This document shows, piece after piece, positions 17,220 to 26,145 of a stretch of DNA of 64,000 bases. This DNA comes from Clostridium sp. (GTDB lineage: Bacteria > Bacillota > Clostridia > TANB77 > CAG-508): the NCBI GenBank assembly GCA_018371855.1, contig JAHAKD010000001.1, forward strand, positions 310,001-374,000, written 5' to 3'. Made by a program: the position numbers and the translations under genes. Under the pieces are notes generated by a model. The model did not search any database and was not told the origin of the DNA. It worked only from the letters and a program-made list of their open reading frames with translations. How positions within the stretch are numbered: the stretch's first letter is position 1; every line of letters begins with the position of its first letter.

Positions 17220-17738
17220 TTATATTTTAATTAGTGGTCGTATTGTAAGCCAATCCTTATTTCCATTTAATACCTCATTTTTTATAAAATTTATATCATA
17301 AGTTGCTGTTTCTTTTATAAAATTTATTACATCATCTAGATTTAATATTTTGGTTTCTCCAGTATTACAAAAAACATAATTTTTAATTTTATCTGGAATT
17401 TTAACTTTAAATTTATCTTCTAAAGATTTATTTAATATATCATAATCATTATAGATATATTTTTTAGAGAATACTGTTAAAAATCTATTATAAAATAAAT
17501 AGTCAGTAACCAAATGTATAAAATATCCTTTATTAAAATCATTATCTAAATCTCTATCAGAAAAAAATTCATTTAAATGAACTTGGCTACTTTTTGGTCC
17601 ATAATGAGTTAATGATTTTTCACTAACAGAATCTGGATATATAATTCCTTCTATAAATTTTTCATAATTAATAATTTCATTTGGAAAATTTCTTAAATAT
17701 TCTTCACCAACAGCTAAATGGATTACATAACCTGCCAT
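17220..17738 (-). CDS. Zinc-dependent phospholipase C-like protein
   Basis: The 172-residue protein has the histidine/aspartate pattern of the zinc-dependent phospholipase C/S1-P1-like helical domain: IHLAVGEEYL near the start, GIIYPDS, THYG, and GYFIHLVTDYLFYNRF. No signal peptide is seen, so it would act in the cytoplasm, and similar short clostridial proteins are uncharacterised. It is the last gene of the run 20944-17220, 23 bases after the nucleotidyltransferase-like gene. AAGGAG precedes the start. Family assignment is by motif only. Confidence 0.6.
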   Translation of the reverse strand: MAGYVIHLAVGEEYLRNFPNEIINYEKFIEGIIYPDSVSEKSLTHYGPKSSQVHLNEFFSDRDLDNDFNKGYFIHLVTDYLFYNRFLTVFSKKYIYNDYDILNKSLEDKFKVKIPDKIKNYVFCNTGETKILNLDDVINFIKETATYDINFIKNEVLNGNKDWLTIRPLIKI

Positions 17739-17761
17739 CTTTCAATCTCCTTAATTTAATA

Positions 17762-18646
17762 CTAAATTTCTATTTCTTCCTTTCCTTCACTTTGAGTAAT
17801 AGAACTTGTAACATCATAAAGTCCTTTATCTTCGTTATCTTCATATCTTCCAATTCCGCCTTTTTCTTCTACCATTCTTTTATATGTAGAACTTGATATT
17901 AACTGCATTTTTTCTTCAGATCTAGGAGTAAATGCTACACTAACATCTCCCCAATCTCCATTTCTTTTTCTTTCTTCCTCTTTTTCTTTTAAATCTTCTC
18001 CGAAAATTGCAACTAAATCTTTTGGCTCTAGTAATTGTCCCAGATGATTTAATGCATATTGTTCAATAATACTGTTAACAACATCAGTTCTATTTGAGTC
18101 TAAATCATAATATAGAACATCTTTTACTTTCTTTAAAGCACATAAATTTGCTGCTCTTTGCGCTGTATTTTGAACTGGATCTTTATGTTTTTTATCTCTA
18201 ATTCTCTCATCTGTTTTTACTACAACATAAAGTTCGTCACACATTTCACTTGCAAGTTCTATATTTTGTAAATGACCAGAATGAAGTAAATCAAAACTTC
18301 CTATTACAAACCCTGCTTTATATGGTTTAGGTGCTTGTTCTTGTTTTACTCTTTCCATATATTCTTTATATGCTACATCTGCAACTTCTTCATATTCTGA
18401 AAAGACTCTGCTATTTGCTATAAATGTAAAAGCAACACCTGTTAAACCTTGTGCAATTTCCATTCTATGTTCAACTGATTTCATTGGCTTACTAAAATCT
18501 GTTAATTCGCAATATTCATCAGTATATACTCCAACACCTAATGGTTTTCCATCTAATGATCTTTCTAAAACACTTTTTCTGATTCCTTTTGTAATAACAT
18601 CAAAAATACCTGTTATAACATTATACTCTTTTTCTTTACTTGACAT
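17762..18646 (-). CDS. Nucleotidyltransferase-like protein with a degenerate N-terminal copy
   Basis: This 294-residue protein has two cytidylyltransferase-like halves. The second (from ~108) is intact: GSFDLLHSGHLQNIE has the HxGH nucleotide motif, and ISSSTYKRM the later signature. It should join CMP or AMP to a phosphorylated substrate such as glycerol phosphate or pantetheine phosphate. The first half (TGIFDVITKGIRKS...GVGVYTDEYCE...EHRMEIAQ) keeps the GxFD start and the VYTDE/RM segments but has lost HxGH. That half is clearly related to the separate 100-residue protein encoded just upstream. The substrate is unknown. Confidence 0.8.
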   Translation of the reverse strand: MSSKEKEYNVITGIFDVITKGIRKSVLERSLDGKPLGVGVYTDEYCELTDFSKPMKSVEHRMEIAQGLTGVAFTFIANSRVFSEYEEVADVAYKEYMERVKQEQAPKPYKAGFVIGSFDLLHSGHLQNIELASEMCDELYVVVKTDERIRDKKHKDPVQNTAQRAANLCALKKVKDVLYYDLDSNRTDVVNSIIEQYALNHLGQLLEPKDLVAIFGEDLKEKEEERKRNGDWGDVSVAFTPRSEEKMQLISSSTYKRMVEEKGGIGRYEDNEDKGLYDVTSSITQSEGKEEIEI

Positions 18647-18671
18647 TTTAAATCTCCTTTTAATTTATATT

Positions 18672-18974
18672 TTATTGTTTATTATCATTTATATATTTCA
18701 TCGTTTCATTTTTTATTATTTCTTTAAGTTTACTAGAATCACTTGAATCTAATTTAAAAACGAACTTTACTCCTTCAATATTTTCTGCAGTTGCCATTCT
18801 CTTTTCTAAATTATTTACTGGATAAGTATAAAAATCATTTATTACAACTTCATCAGTATATACTCCTATTCCATATATTTCACAGTTTTGAATATCTTCC
18901 TTTATTTTTGCTATCCCTTTGTCTGTTAAATTATCAAATATTCCAATGCAAAAATCAAGTTTCTTTTTACTCAT
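18672..18974 (-). CDS. Stand-alone degenerate nucleotidyltransferase-like domain
   Basis: The 100-residue protein (CIGIFDNLTDKGIAKIKED, YGIGVYTDEVV, NLEKRMATAENIEGVKF) aligns by eye with the inactive N-terminal half of the next gene's product. It lacks the HxGH motif, so it is unlikely to be catalytic. It probably pairs with, or regulates, its larger relative; it may be a duplicate that split away. AAAGGAGC precedes the ATG, and only 25 bases separate the two genes. Confidence 0.7.
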   Translation of the reverse strand: MSKKKLDFCIGIFDNLTDKGIAKIKEDIQNCEIYGIGVYTDEVVINDFYTYPVNNLEKRMATAENIEGVKFVFKLDSSDSSKLKEIIKNETMKYINDNKQ

Positions 18975-19008
18975 AGTTAAGCTCCTTTCAATATTTATAA
19001 ATATATTT

Positions 19009-19200
19009 TTATTTATTAGAGTATCTATCTACGGTCTCTTTATCTAATAAATTTAATTTTCTCTTATCTTCTATCAGTTGTAAATATTCAATTTTATTAA
19101 GTTTACTTTTTTCTTTAAGATACGCTTCTCTAGCTTTATTTAATTTATCATTTAATTTTAATTTTGCATATTCAAACTCATCTATAAAATTAGTTTTCAT
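19009..19200 (-). CDS. Small charged helical protein
   Basis: The product has 63 residues, mostly Lys, Glu, Leu and Asn (KTNFIDEFEYAKLKLNDKLN, then KSKLNKIEYLQLIEDKRK), predicted to be one long amphipathic helix or coiled coil. GAGGAG directly touches the first ATG (19206), so the second ATG at 19200, six bases on, is chosen. It lies at the head of the nucleotidyltransferase pair. No function is known. It has no resemblance to epsilon antitoxin that I can see. Confidence 0.6.
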   Translation of the reverse strand: MKTNFIDEFEYAKLKLNDKLNKAREAYLKEKSKLNKIEYLQLIEDKRKLNLLDKETVDRYSNK

Positions 19201-19323
19201 ATTCATCTCCTCGTATAATGAACATATATTCCATTATATGTTTTTTATTTTTTAAAATTTTTATAATATCTATATAGACTCTATGGATTGGTGTTTTTTC
19301 CTATCACTTGACGATTTTCTTAA

Positions 19324-19425
19324 TTTTCCAACCATATATGTTTGTTAATTTGTATGCGTGATAAAACTTTCAACGATTACAAAAACAAGAAAATTGCTGA
19401 AGGTAAGCATTTTTCAATGTACTAA
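19324..19425 (+). pseudogene. Scrap of an IS110-type transposase C-terminus
   Basis: The plus strand encodes RDKTFNDYKNKKIAEGKHF followed by a stop. This resembles the conserved late segment of IS110-family transposases, where Phe-x-x-Tyr-x-x-Lys-Lys-x-x-Glu-Gly-Lys-His precedes the last helix. Nothing else of the element survives; an in-frame stop lies just before 19324. It is a remnant of an old insertion in the gap between the small helical gene and the zeta-type gene. Confidence 0.45.
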
Positions 19426-19480
19426 AAATTTTTTACTTTTTTTCATTTTTCTATCGACTCCATATAGTTAGTCTTATATA

Positions 19481-20407
19481 TTAATGGCCTGTTGGAAATT
19501 TACCATTAGTTTCCCTAACTTGTCCTTGCCTTAATTTAAACTGACTGTAAAAAGCATCTAACCTCTCTAACTGTACTTGTTGTTTATATCTTTCTAGGAT
19601 TGTTCTTAATTCACGATATCTTCTTTCGAAATTTTCTTGACTCACTCTTTCTTGATTAATAGCAGTCTTATATGCATATGCTGGTGGAATATTAGGATTT
19701 TCCCTTTGTGAATATACTTGTACAGGTAAAAAATTATTTGACTTATTTCCCCTCTTTGATACAGTTATATCATCAAATATGCCCAATCTATCCATTTTCT
19801 CAATATTTTCTGGAATTCTTATTACTGAATCTTCATCAACTCTTGTATTTCTTCTACAATCGCCATATTTAGTTAATAATAAGCAATACCTTGTAAACAT
19901 TGAAAGATTTGCTTCGTCTGGATGTACTGCAAGAACAGATAACCTTGTATTATATCCATCTTGTTTTACATCTTGCGTGTTTATTATAAATTTAGAAACA
20001 CTTCTTAATGCTGATTCTAATATTAAATTAAATCTTTCTTTTTTTGTATAATCTATTATTGTATTAACTAATTTGTCCAAATATCTTTTCAATAAAAGAA
20101 ATTCTTCTCTTTCCGTATATTCATCATGAATTTGTTTATATGCAGGATGTTTAGTTCTTAATTCATCTTGATCTATTATGATAGCTCCATTTTTTAAGTT
20201 CTGAACTTCCTTTCCTACAAGCATGCTTTTTCCACACCCAGCTTGTCCTCCAACCATTATGAATTTAGGCTTACACGTAGGTAAATCATTTCCACCAGTT
20301 AGAATTAGCTCATTAAATACAGTATTAAAATTAGTTCTAAATTCATAATCAGATAAAGCCCATTTTTTTCTTTCAGCATTTATTTCCTCTTCATTATTAA
20401 ATGGCAT
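19481..20407 (-). CDS. Zeta-toxin-family kinase
   Basis: The 308-residue protein has a Walker A motif in MVGGQAGCGKSMLVGKE, then AIIIDQDELRTKHPAY with the catalytic Asp and the substrate-binding region, and YTKKERFNLILESALR, all in the order of zeta-toxin (PF06414) kinases. Zeta proteins phosphorylate UDP-N-acetylglucosamine or related sugars and block wall synthesis. No epsilon-type antitoxin gene is adjacent; the HAD phosphatase 39 bases upstream could reverse the phosphorylation (inference). The C-terminal ~60 residues are a basic, helical extension. Many chromosomal zeta-like proteins are not toxins. Confidence 0.8.
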   Translation of the reverse strand: MPFNNEEEINAERKKWALSDYEFRTNFNTVFNELILTGGNDLPTCKPKFIMVGGQAGCGKSMLVGKEVQNLKNGAIIIDQDELRTKHPAYKQIHDEYTEREEFLLLKRYLDKLVNTIIDYTKKERFNLILESALRSVSKFIINTQDVKQDGYNTRLSVLAVHPDEANLSMFTRYCLLLTKYGDCRRNTRVDEDSVIRIPENIEKMDRLGIFDDITVSKRGNKSNNFLPVQVYSQRENPNIPPAYAYKTAINQERVSQENFERRYRELRTILERYKQQVQLERLDAFYSQFKLRQGQVRETNGKFPTGH

Positions 20408-20446
20408 ATATTTTTCTCCTTTTTAATAAAATAAATCTAATTAGTT

Positions 20447-20944
20447 CTATATTAAAGCGGAAGAAATATGGAATACTTCTCCTTTATCCTTAAGCTCTTT
20501 TTGGGTTGTTTTTAATATTTTATGTTCATCATCTAAAAGTATAACATAATCATATACATTTAACTTTTCTTTCATTTTCTCTGATTTTATATATTTTCTG
20601 TTATCAGAATCATAATCTCCATTTTCTCTAATTGGAATAATATAATTTTCTTCTTTAATAAATGGAATATATTTTTTTAGCCATTTTAATTTTTCTTCTT
20701 TAATTATATTGCTTTTAGATAATGATAGTATATATACTTCTAAATTATTTATTTTGTTTAATTCTTCTAATTTATCAATTATTATCTTTACTGGCTCTGC
20801 TTCTATAAATAGCTCTTTTGATTCATAAGTAACAAATCCTTCTGGATATACTTTATATTCCACAATTGTTCCATCCATATCTACAAATAACGCTACTTTG
20901 TTATATTTATTACATATCTCTTCTATTTTTTCATAAAATTTCAT
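20447..20944 (-). CDS. HAD-superfamily phosphatase-like protein
   Basis: The 165-residue protein shows HAD motif I (ALFVDMDGTIVEYK, nucleophile Asp), motif II at the serine of YILSLSKSN, a Lys-rich motif III region and motif IV in VILLDDEHK. There is no large cap domain, so the substrate may be a macromolecule or a small phosphate ester. It is the first gene of the cluster 20944-17220, with AATAGGAG before the ATG and the zeta-type kinase next. A kinase/phosphatase pairing is suggestive only. Confidence 0.75.
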   Translation of the reverse strand: MKFYEKIEEICNKYNKVALFVDMDGTIVEYKVYPEGFVTYESKELFIEAEPVKIIIDKLEELNKINNLEVYILSLSKSNIIKEEKLKWLKKYIPFIKEENYIIPIRENGDYDSDNRKYIKSEKMKEKLNVYDYVILLDDEHKILKTTQKELKDKGEVFHISSALI

Positions 20945-21303
20945 ATTTTCTCCTATTTAATTAAATTTTACCTAATATATTTTATTATATCACATTTTAT
21001 TATATAATACTAGATGTTTACATAAACTATTAAATATTATCTATTTTCACGTTATGACCATATCTTTTACAATTTAACTTTTCTTTTAATCTAAAGCATT
21101 TCTCTAAATTAATATCATATGTATTTGCAATGATTATTATATAATAAATCTGAAAGTTCTTCTTCTATATAAAATTACGTATATATATTATATTTTATAA
21201 TTTTAACATGTAATTAAAATTTATATTTTTTAATATTGCAATAAATCTATTATTGATATACTTTTCTACTTAAATCTTATTATTATTACAATCTAATATA
21301 AAA
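20945..21303. other. Gap without a gene (about 360 bases)
   Basis: Very AT-rich. I see no open frame with a ribosome binding site, no RNA gene and no repeat. It holds the likely promoter region of the HAD-zeta cluster. Confidence 0.5.
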
Positions 21304-21338
21304 AAGAAGTGTACATATTTTTATGTTACACTTCTTTA
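21304..21338 (-). terminator. secA terminator
   Basis: AAAGAAGTGTA pairs with TACACTTCTTT (11 bp, 13-base loop), ending in TTTTTTA on the minus strand, 13 bases after the secA stop codon. Confidence 0.88.
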
Positions 21339-21350
21339 ATTCTTAAACTT

Positions 21351-24122
21351 TTACTTATTTCTGCCACAACAATTTTTATACTTCTTACCACTTCCACATG
21401 GGCAAGGATCATTTCTTCCAACCTTTGGTCCATCATTTACAATAGTTTGTTGTACATGGTTTTTATCAGATTGTGATAATTTTCCATCTACTAAACTAAT
21501 TGCTGAGTCATCAAATCCTTCATTTGTTACTTTAACATTTGATGTTCTAACTACATTTCCAACTTTTTCAACATGAGAAAGAATTTTAACTACATCTAAT
21601 TTGATATTTTCATTCATTTCGTCAAACATATCTGTTCCTTCAATTCTATATTGAACAACAGGGTCTTTTTGACCATAAGCACGAAGACCAATACCATTTT
21701 TTAATTCTTCCATGTTATCAATGTGATCCATCCATTTTTGATCAACAACTTTTAATACAACAACTCTTTCAAGTTCTCTTATTTCGTTTTCTCCGAAGTC
21801 TTTTTCTTTAGCTTCATATTTTTCATGGACTTTATTTGCCAATTCTTCAGAAACTTCTACTATGTCTAGAGTTTCTTTATTCATACTATCTAATTCTATA
21901 ATACCAAATACATCTATTATATCTTGCATTAAAGCTTCTTTATTAACATTTTCATTCTCTGCTACATTAAAGTGTGTTGATACTACATCATCTACTATAG
22001 AATTAAACATTTTCTCGATATTATCTTTTAAATCTTTACCATCAAGAACTTCTCTTCTTTGTTTATATATAAGTTCTCTTTGCGCATTCATAACATCGTC
22101 GTATTTTAATACGTTCTTTCTTATACTAAAGTTTCTACCTTCAACTCTCTTTTGAGCATTTTCAACTGCGTTTGTTATTATCTTAGACTCTATAGGTAGA
22201 TCTTCTGAAGCATTTAATTTATCATATACTTTTGTAATAGCAGCTCCACCGAATATTTTCATTAAATTATCATCTAATCCTATATAGAATCTAGAGCTTC
22301 CTGGATCTCCTTGACGACCACTACGTCCACGTAATTGGTTATCAATTCTTCTTGATTCATGTCTTTCTGTACCAATTATTTTTAATCCACCGGCTTCGAT
22401 AACTTTTTGTTTCTCTTCTTCTATTTCTTTATCATATTTTTTAACTAATTCTCTAAATGTTTTTCTTGCATTAATAATATCTTGATCATCTGTTTCGTTA
22501 AATGCTGTAGCTTGCTCTATCATTTCTGGAACATATTTTCTACGTTTCATTTCTTGTTTTGCTAAATATTCACTGTTACCACCAAGCATAATATCTGTAC
22601 CACGACCAGCCATGTTTGTTGCTATTGTAACAGCACCATATTTACCTGCTTGTGCAATTATTTCAGCTTCTCTTTCATGTGCTTTAGCGTTTAATACTTG
22701 ATGTTTAATTCCTTCCTTAGTTAATATTTTACTTAACTTTTCAGATTTCTCGATTGAAACAGTACCAATTAATACTGGTTGTCCCTTTTCATAACTTTCT
22801 TTTACATCCTTAACAACAGCTTTAAATTTAGCTTTTTCATTCTTATATATAATATCTGATAAATCTTTTCTTATCATAGGTTTATTTGTTGGTATAGAAA
22901 CAACATCTAAATGATAAATTTCTTGGAATTCTGATTCTTCTGTCATTGCTGTACCAGTCATACCAGATAATTTAGCATACATTCTAAAGTAGTTTTGGAA
23001 TGTAATTGTTGCTAATGTTTTAGATTCATCTGCAATTTTAACATGTTCCTTTGCTTCAATTGCTTGATGTAATCCATTATTGTATCTTCTACCATACATT
23101 ATACGTCCAGTAAATTCATCAACGATTAAAACTTCTCCATCTTTTACGATATAGTCTATATCTTTTTTCATAACACCATGTGCACGTAATGCTTGGTTAA
23201 CATTATGAACGATTTCAGAGTTTTCTAAATCGTTAAAATTATCTACTTTGAAATATTCCTCTGCTTTTTTAATACCTTTTTGTGTTAATGATGCAGATTT
23301 TGCTTTTAAATCTACTATATAATCATATTTCTCGTTATCTTCTGCTTGGTCATAATCTTTTACATCTTCTTCAACTATAACTTTTGCTTCTAGCGTTCTT
23401 ACAAAGCTATCTGCTTTTTTGTATAATTCTGATGATTTATTTGCTCTACCAGATATAATAAGAGGTGTACGAGCCTCATCAATTAAGATACTATCTATTT
23501 CGTCTACTATTGCATAGTTTAATTCTCTTTGTACAAGTTGTTCTTTATATAGAACCATATTATCTCTTAAGTAGTCAAATCCGAACTCATTATTTGTTCC
23601 ATATGTTATATCTGCAGCATATGCTTTTCTTCTTTGGTCTGGTTCTAATCCATTAACAACAAGTCCTACTGTTAATCCTAAAAATTTATATAATTTACCC
23701 ATCCATTCGCTATCTCTTCTAGCTAGGTAATCATTTACTGTAATAACATGAACACCTTTACCTGTTAACGCATTTAGGTATGCAGGAAGTGTTGCAACTA
23801 AAGTTTTACCTTCACCTGTCTTCATTTCTGAAATTCTACCTTGGTGTAGTATAATACCACCAATTAATTGAACATCAAAATGTCTTAATCCTAAAACTCT
23901 TCTAGACGCTTCCCTAACAACTGCAAAAGCCTCTGGTAATATATCATCTAATGTCTTTCCCTCTTCTAGTTGCTTTTTAAAGTACTCAGTTTTTCCTGTT
24001 AGTTCTTTGTCTGTTAATTTTTCCATCTCTGGTTCTAATTTGTTAATCTGCTCTACTATTGGCATTACTCTCTTTACTTCTTTTTCACTGTATGATTTAA
24101 AGATTTTCCTTAATACGCCCAT
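21351..24122 (-). CDS. secA: Preprotein translocase ATPase SecA
   Basis: SecA drives unfolded preproteins through the SecYEG channel. The 923-residue protein has the Walker A motif EMKTGEGKTLVA, the DEAD-like VDEIDSILIDEAR, the NMAGRGTDIMLGG motif of the second helicase fold, the RRIDNQLRGRSGRQGD arginine-finger region, and a C-terminal zinc-binding SEC-C tail (GRNDPCPCGSGKKYKNCC). AGGAGG precedes the start. It is a single gene with its own terminator. The order and length match the general secretion SecA, not the shorter accessory SecA2. Confidence 0.98.
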   Translation of the reverse strand: MGVLRKIFKSYSEKEVKRVMPIVEQINKLEPEMEKLTDKELTGKTEYFKKQLEEGKTLDDILPEAFAVVREASRRVLGLRHFDVQLIGGIILHQGRISEMKTGEGKTLVATLPAYLNALTGKGVHVITVNDYLARRDSEWMGKLYKFLGLTVGLVVNGLEPDQRRKAYAADITYGTNNEFGFDYLRDNMVLYKEQLVQRELNYAIVDEIDSILIDEARTPLIISGRANKSSELYKKADSFVRTLEAKVIVEEDVKDYDQAEDNEKYDYIVDLKAKSASLTQKGIKKAEEYFKVDNFNDLENSEIVHNVNQALRAHGVMKKDIDYIVKDGEVLIVDEFTGRIMYGRRYNNGLHQAIEAKEHVKIADESKTLATITFQNYFRMYAKLSGMTGTAMTEESEFQEIYHLDVVSIPTNKPMIRKDLSDIIYKNEKAKFKAVVKDVKESYEKGQPVLIGTVSIEKSEKLSKILTKEGIKHQVLNAKAHEREAEIIAQAGKYGAVTIATNMAGRGTDIMLGGNSEYLAKQEMKRRKYVPEMIEQATAFNETDDQDIINARKTFRELVKKYDKEIEEEKQKVIEAGGLKIIGTERHESRRIDNQLRGRSGRQGDPGSSRFYIGLDDNLMKIFGGAAITKVYDKLNASEDLPIESKIITNAVENAQKRVEGRNFSIRKNVLKYDDVMNAQRELIYKQRREVLDGKDLKDNIEKMFNSIVDDVVSTHFNVAENENVNKEALMQDIIDVFGIIELDSMNKETLDIVEVSEELANKVHEKYEAKEKDFGENEIRELERVVVLKVVDQKWMDHIDNMEELKNGIGLRAYGQKDPVVQYRIEGTDMFDEMNENIKLDVVKILSHVEKVGNVVRTSNVKVTNEGFDDSAISLVDGKLSQSDKNHVQQTIVNDGPKVGRNDPCPCGSGKKYKNCCGRNK

Positions 24123-24255
24123 TCGTCTTTTGCCTCCTAAAAATAAATATCATGTGTACTATATCACTAAAATAATTTTTTCGCAATATTTTACCCAAAA
24201 AAAACATATATAAGAAACTTTTTTCATAATATTTATAAATGGAGGTGCATTTGCT

Positions 24256-24789
24256 TTGTTTATATATAATATTAAAGTTAGTGGAAGCATGTTATTTAAG
24301 ATTTTTTTTGTGATTGTTACAATTATAATTCTTACTGTTTTTTCTATATGCTGTTATAATTTGTTTGTAGATGCTAAGAATAATGTTAATATAGCAGATA
24401 ATTCATCAGCAGTAATAGAAATAGACCCTAAAAATTATACTAATATATTAAAAGATTCTCATGAACACATAGATAATTATGTTGGTAAATCATATAAGTT
24501 TTCTGGATATATTTATAGAGCATATGATTTTACTGATGAACAATTTGTGCTTGCTCGTGATATGGTAATTAGTTCTGACTATCAAACTCTTATTGTTGGA
24601 TTTCTTTCTGAATATAAGGATATTAAAAACTATGCAGATGATACATGGGTAGAAGTTACAGGAACCATAAAAAAAGTAGATTATCATGGTGACATGCCAG
24701 AGCTACAAATTACATCTTTAAAAGAAATAGATAAACCAAATGATGAATATGTATATCCACCAGATGAATCCTATGTTCCAACAGTATAA
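24256..24789 (+). CDS. Membrane-anchored YcgQ/DUF1980-like protein
   Basis: The 177-residue protein has a hydrophobic N-terminus (about residues 13-37) and an extracytoplasmic domain. That domain (DNYVGKSYKFSGYIYR, QFVLARDMVIS, DDTWVEVTGTIKKV) matches the C-terminal DUF1980/TIGR03943 family of YcgQ-type proteins, an OB-like domain often linked to metal or permease partners. No YcgR-type permease is beside it, so it acts alone or with a distant partner. TTG at 24256 follows GGAGG by 10 bases; the ATG at 24289 is an alternative but lacks a good RBS and would cut into the membrane helix. Confidence 0.7.
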   Translation: MFIYNIKVSGSMLFKIFFVIVTIIILTVFSICCYNLFVDAKNNVNIADNSSAVIEIDPKNYTNILKDSHEHIDNYVGKSYKFSGYIYRAYDFTDEQFVLARDMVISSDYQTLIVGFLSEYKDIKNYADDTWVEVTGTIKKVDYHGDMPELQITSLKEIDKPNDEYVYPPDESYVPTV

Positions 24790-24791
24790 TA

Positions 24792-24832
24792 TTAATCCAC
24801 CAACGAAATTGTGTTTTTCGACGGTGGATTAA
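24792..24832. terminator. Bidirectional terminator between convergent genes
   Basis: TTAATCCACC / GGTGGATTAA outer arms and an inner GAAA/TTTTC pairing form a long hairpin between the stops of the plus-strand DUF1980-like gene and the minus-strand permease gene. Confidence 0.85.
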
Positions 24833-24849
24833 TTTTGTTACTTATAACT

Positions 24850-25944
24850 TTATCTTTCTAATATTGCCTTTACTACTCCTTTATCTATTAATGTGCTAAA
24901 TATATTTTTTAGAATAATAAGTATTATTGGCCCTAAAACCATTCCCCAAACTCCTATAAATTTAAATCCTGTATACATTGCAATTAGAGTAAATATTGGA
25001 TGAATTCCTAATTTATTACTTACTAATTTAGGTTCTAAAAACTGTCTTACAACAGACATTATTCCCCATAATACTAAAAGACCTACTGCAAGTTCTATAT
25101 TTCCATCTGCTGCACTTATTACTGCCCAAGGTAGCATTATCGTTCCGGAGCCTAAAATTGGTAGTGCATCTACAAATGCAATTCCTAAGGCTATTAATAA
25201 CGGATAACTTATCTTTATCCCCATAATATTTAATACATAAAATCCTATTAAAGAAATAACAAAAGAAACTAATACCAATATAAATTCAGCTTTTAAATAA
25301 TTTCCAACTGAGCTTATTATTTCATGTATATGAGTACCTAGCTTTTTTACCCATTTGGTTGTTAGGTGATGCTCCATTTCATCTATCATATATACTTTGT
25401 CTACACACATAAAATATAACGCCACTAATGTTATAGAGGTATAAATTGCAATTGTTGGAATTTGCATTAAAAAATCTAAAAGTTTTGATAAACTATTTTT
25501 TACCCATGTTGTTATATTATTAAAAAAATCGTCGTTTGAAGTCTCTATTACTTTTTCTACCTGTTCGGGCAAATGTAATCTCTTTATATCAAATTGCGAA
25601 CTAATATTTTCTATTTGAGTATATGCTTTATCAATATAAGTATTTAATCCTTGCATTAAATTAGATGCCTCAGAAACTAATGTTGATATTCCCCAAACAA
25701 GTAGACCTGTAATTATCGAAATTGCAATTAAAAATATTATTATACTACTTGTCCTTCTTTTAAAGCCAAATTTTTTCATAAAAAATTTTATTGGATGTTC
25801 TAATGTTAATGCTATAATAAATGCTACTAGAAATGGCATGTAAAAAACACTAAGTTTAAACAAAAGTATTAAAACAATAACACTTATAGCAATTATTCCT
25901 ATTCTTTTTATTACTTTTGTAAAATAACCCAACTCTACAACCAT
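24850..25944 (-). CDS. AI-2E family (PerM/YtvI-type) transporter
   Basis: The 364-residue membrane protein has about seven to eight hydrophobic segments in the PerM order: two at the N-terminus, a long amphipathic stretch (IENISSQFDIKRLHLPEQ) in the soluble loop, then paired helices and the conserved GIAFVDALPILGSGTIMLPW and QFLEPKLVSNKLGIHP segments. Members move autoinducer-2 or ions; some are sporulation proteins such as YtvI. The substrate here cannot be told. GGAGGAAG precedes the ATG. It is a single gene with no operon partner. Confidence 0.88.
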   Translation of the reverse strand: MVVELGYFTKVIKRIGIIAISVIVLILLFKLSVFYMPFLVAFIIALTLEHPIKFFMKKFGFKRRTSSIIIFLIAISIITGLLVWGISTLVSEASNLMQGLNTYIDKAYTQIENISSQFDIKRLHLPEQVEKVIETSNDDFFNNITTWVKNSLSKLLDFLMQIPTIAIYTSITLVALYFMCVDKVYMIDEMEHHLTTKWVKKLGTHIHEIISSVGNYLKAEFILVLVSFVISLIGFYVLNIMGIKISYPLLIALGIAFVDALPILGSGTIMLPWAVISAADGNIELAVGLLVLWGIMSVVRQFLEPKLVSNKLGIHPIFTLIAMYTGFKFIGVWGMVLGPIILIILKNIFSTLIDKGVVKAILER

Positions 25945-26016
25945 TTCTTCCTCCTATATTTATTATATGTATATTTGTGTTATTTATGACTCGCTTTAAT
26001 TATTATTTTTAGAAGA

Positions 26017-26043
26017 GGGATTTTAGAATCGTCCCTTAATCCC
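26017..26043 (-). repeat. REP-like palindromic repeat, copy 3
   Basis: On the minus strand the sequence GGGATTAAGGGACGATTC leads to TAAAATCCC, bounded by GGGATT/AATCCC arms. It is closest to copy 5 at 29614. It lies between a terminator and the AI-2E gene. Confidence 0.65.
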
Positions 26044-26052
26044 AGTTATTAA

Positions 26053-26086
26053 AAAAGAGAATTTCCAATTATGAAAATTCTCTTTT
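26053..26086 (-). terminator. Terminator of the CBS-domain gene
   Basis: AAAAGAGAATTT pairs with AAATTCTCTTTT (12 bp, 10-base loop), with a T-run on the minus strand. Confidence 0.8.
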
Positions 26087-26145
26087 AAATATAGTTAACT
26101 TATAAACTTTACCTAATCCAATGCATCAGACATATTCTTGTAAAA

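Noticed and set aside
19009..19206. The 63-residue helical protein as an epsilon antitoxin for the zeta-type kinase
   Set aside because: No sequence likeness to epsilon, and it lies on the far side of a gap with an IS scrap.
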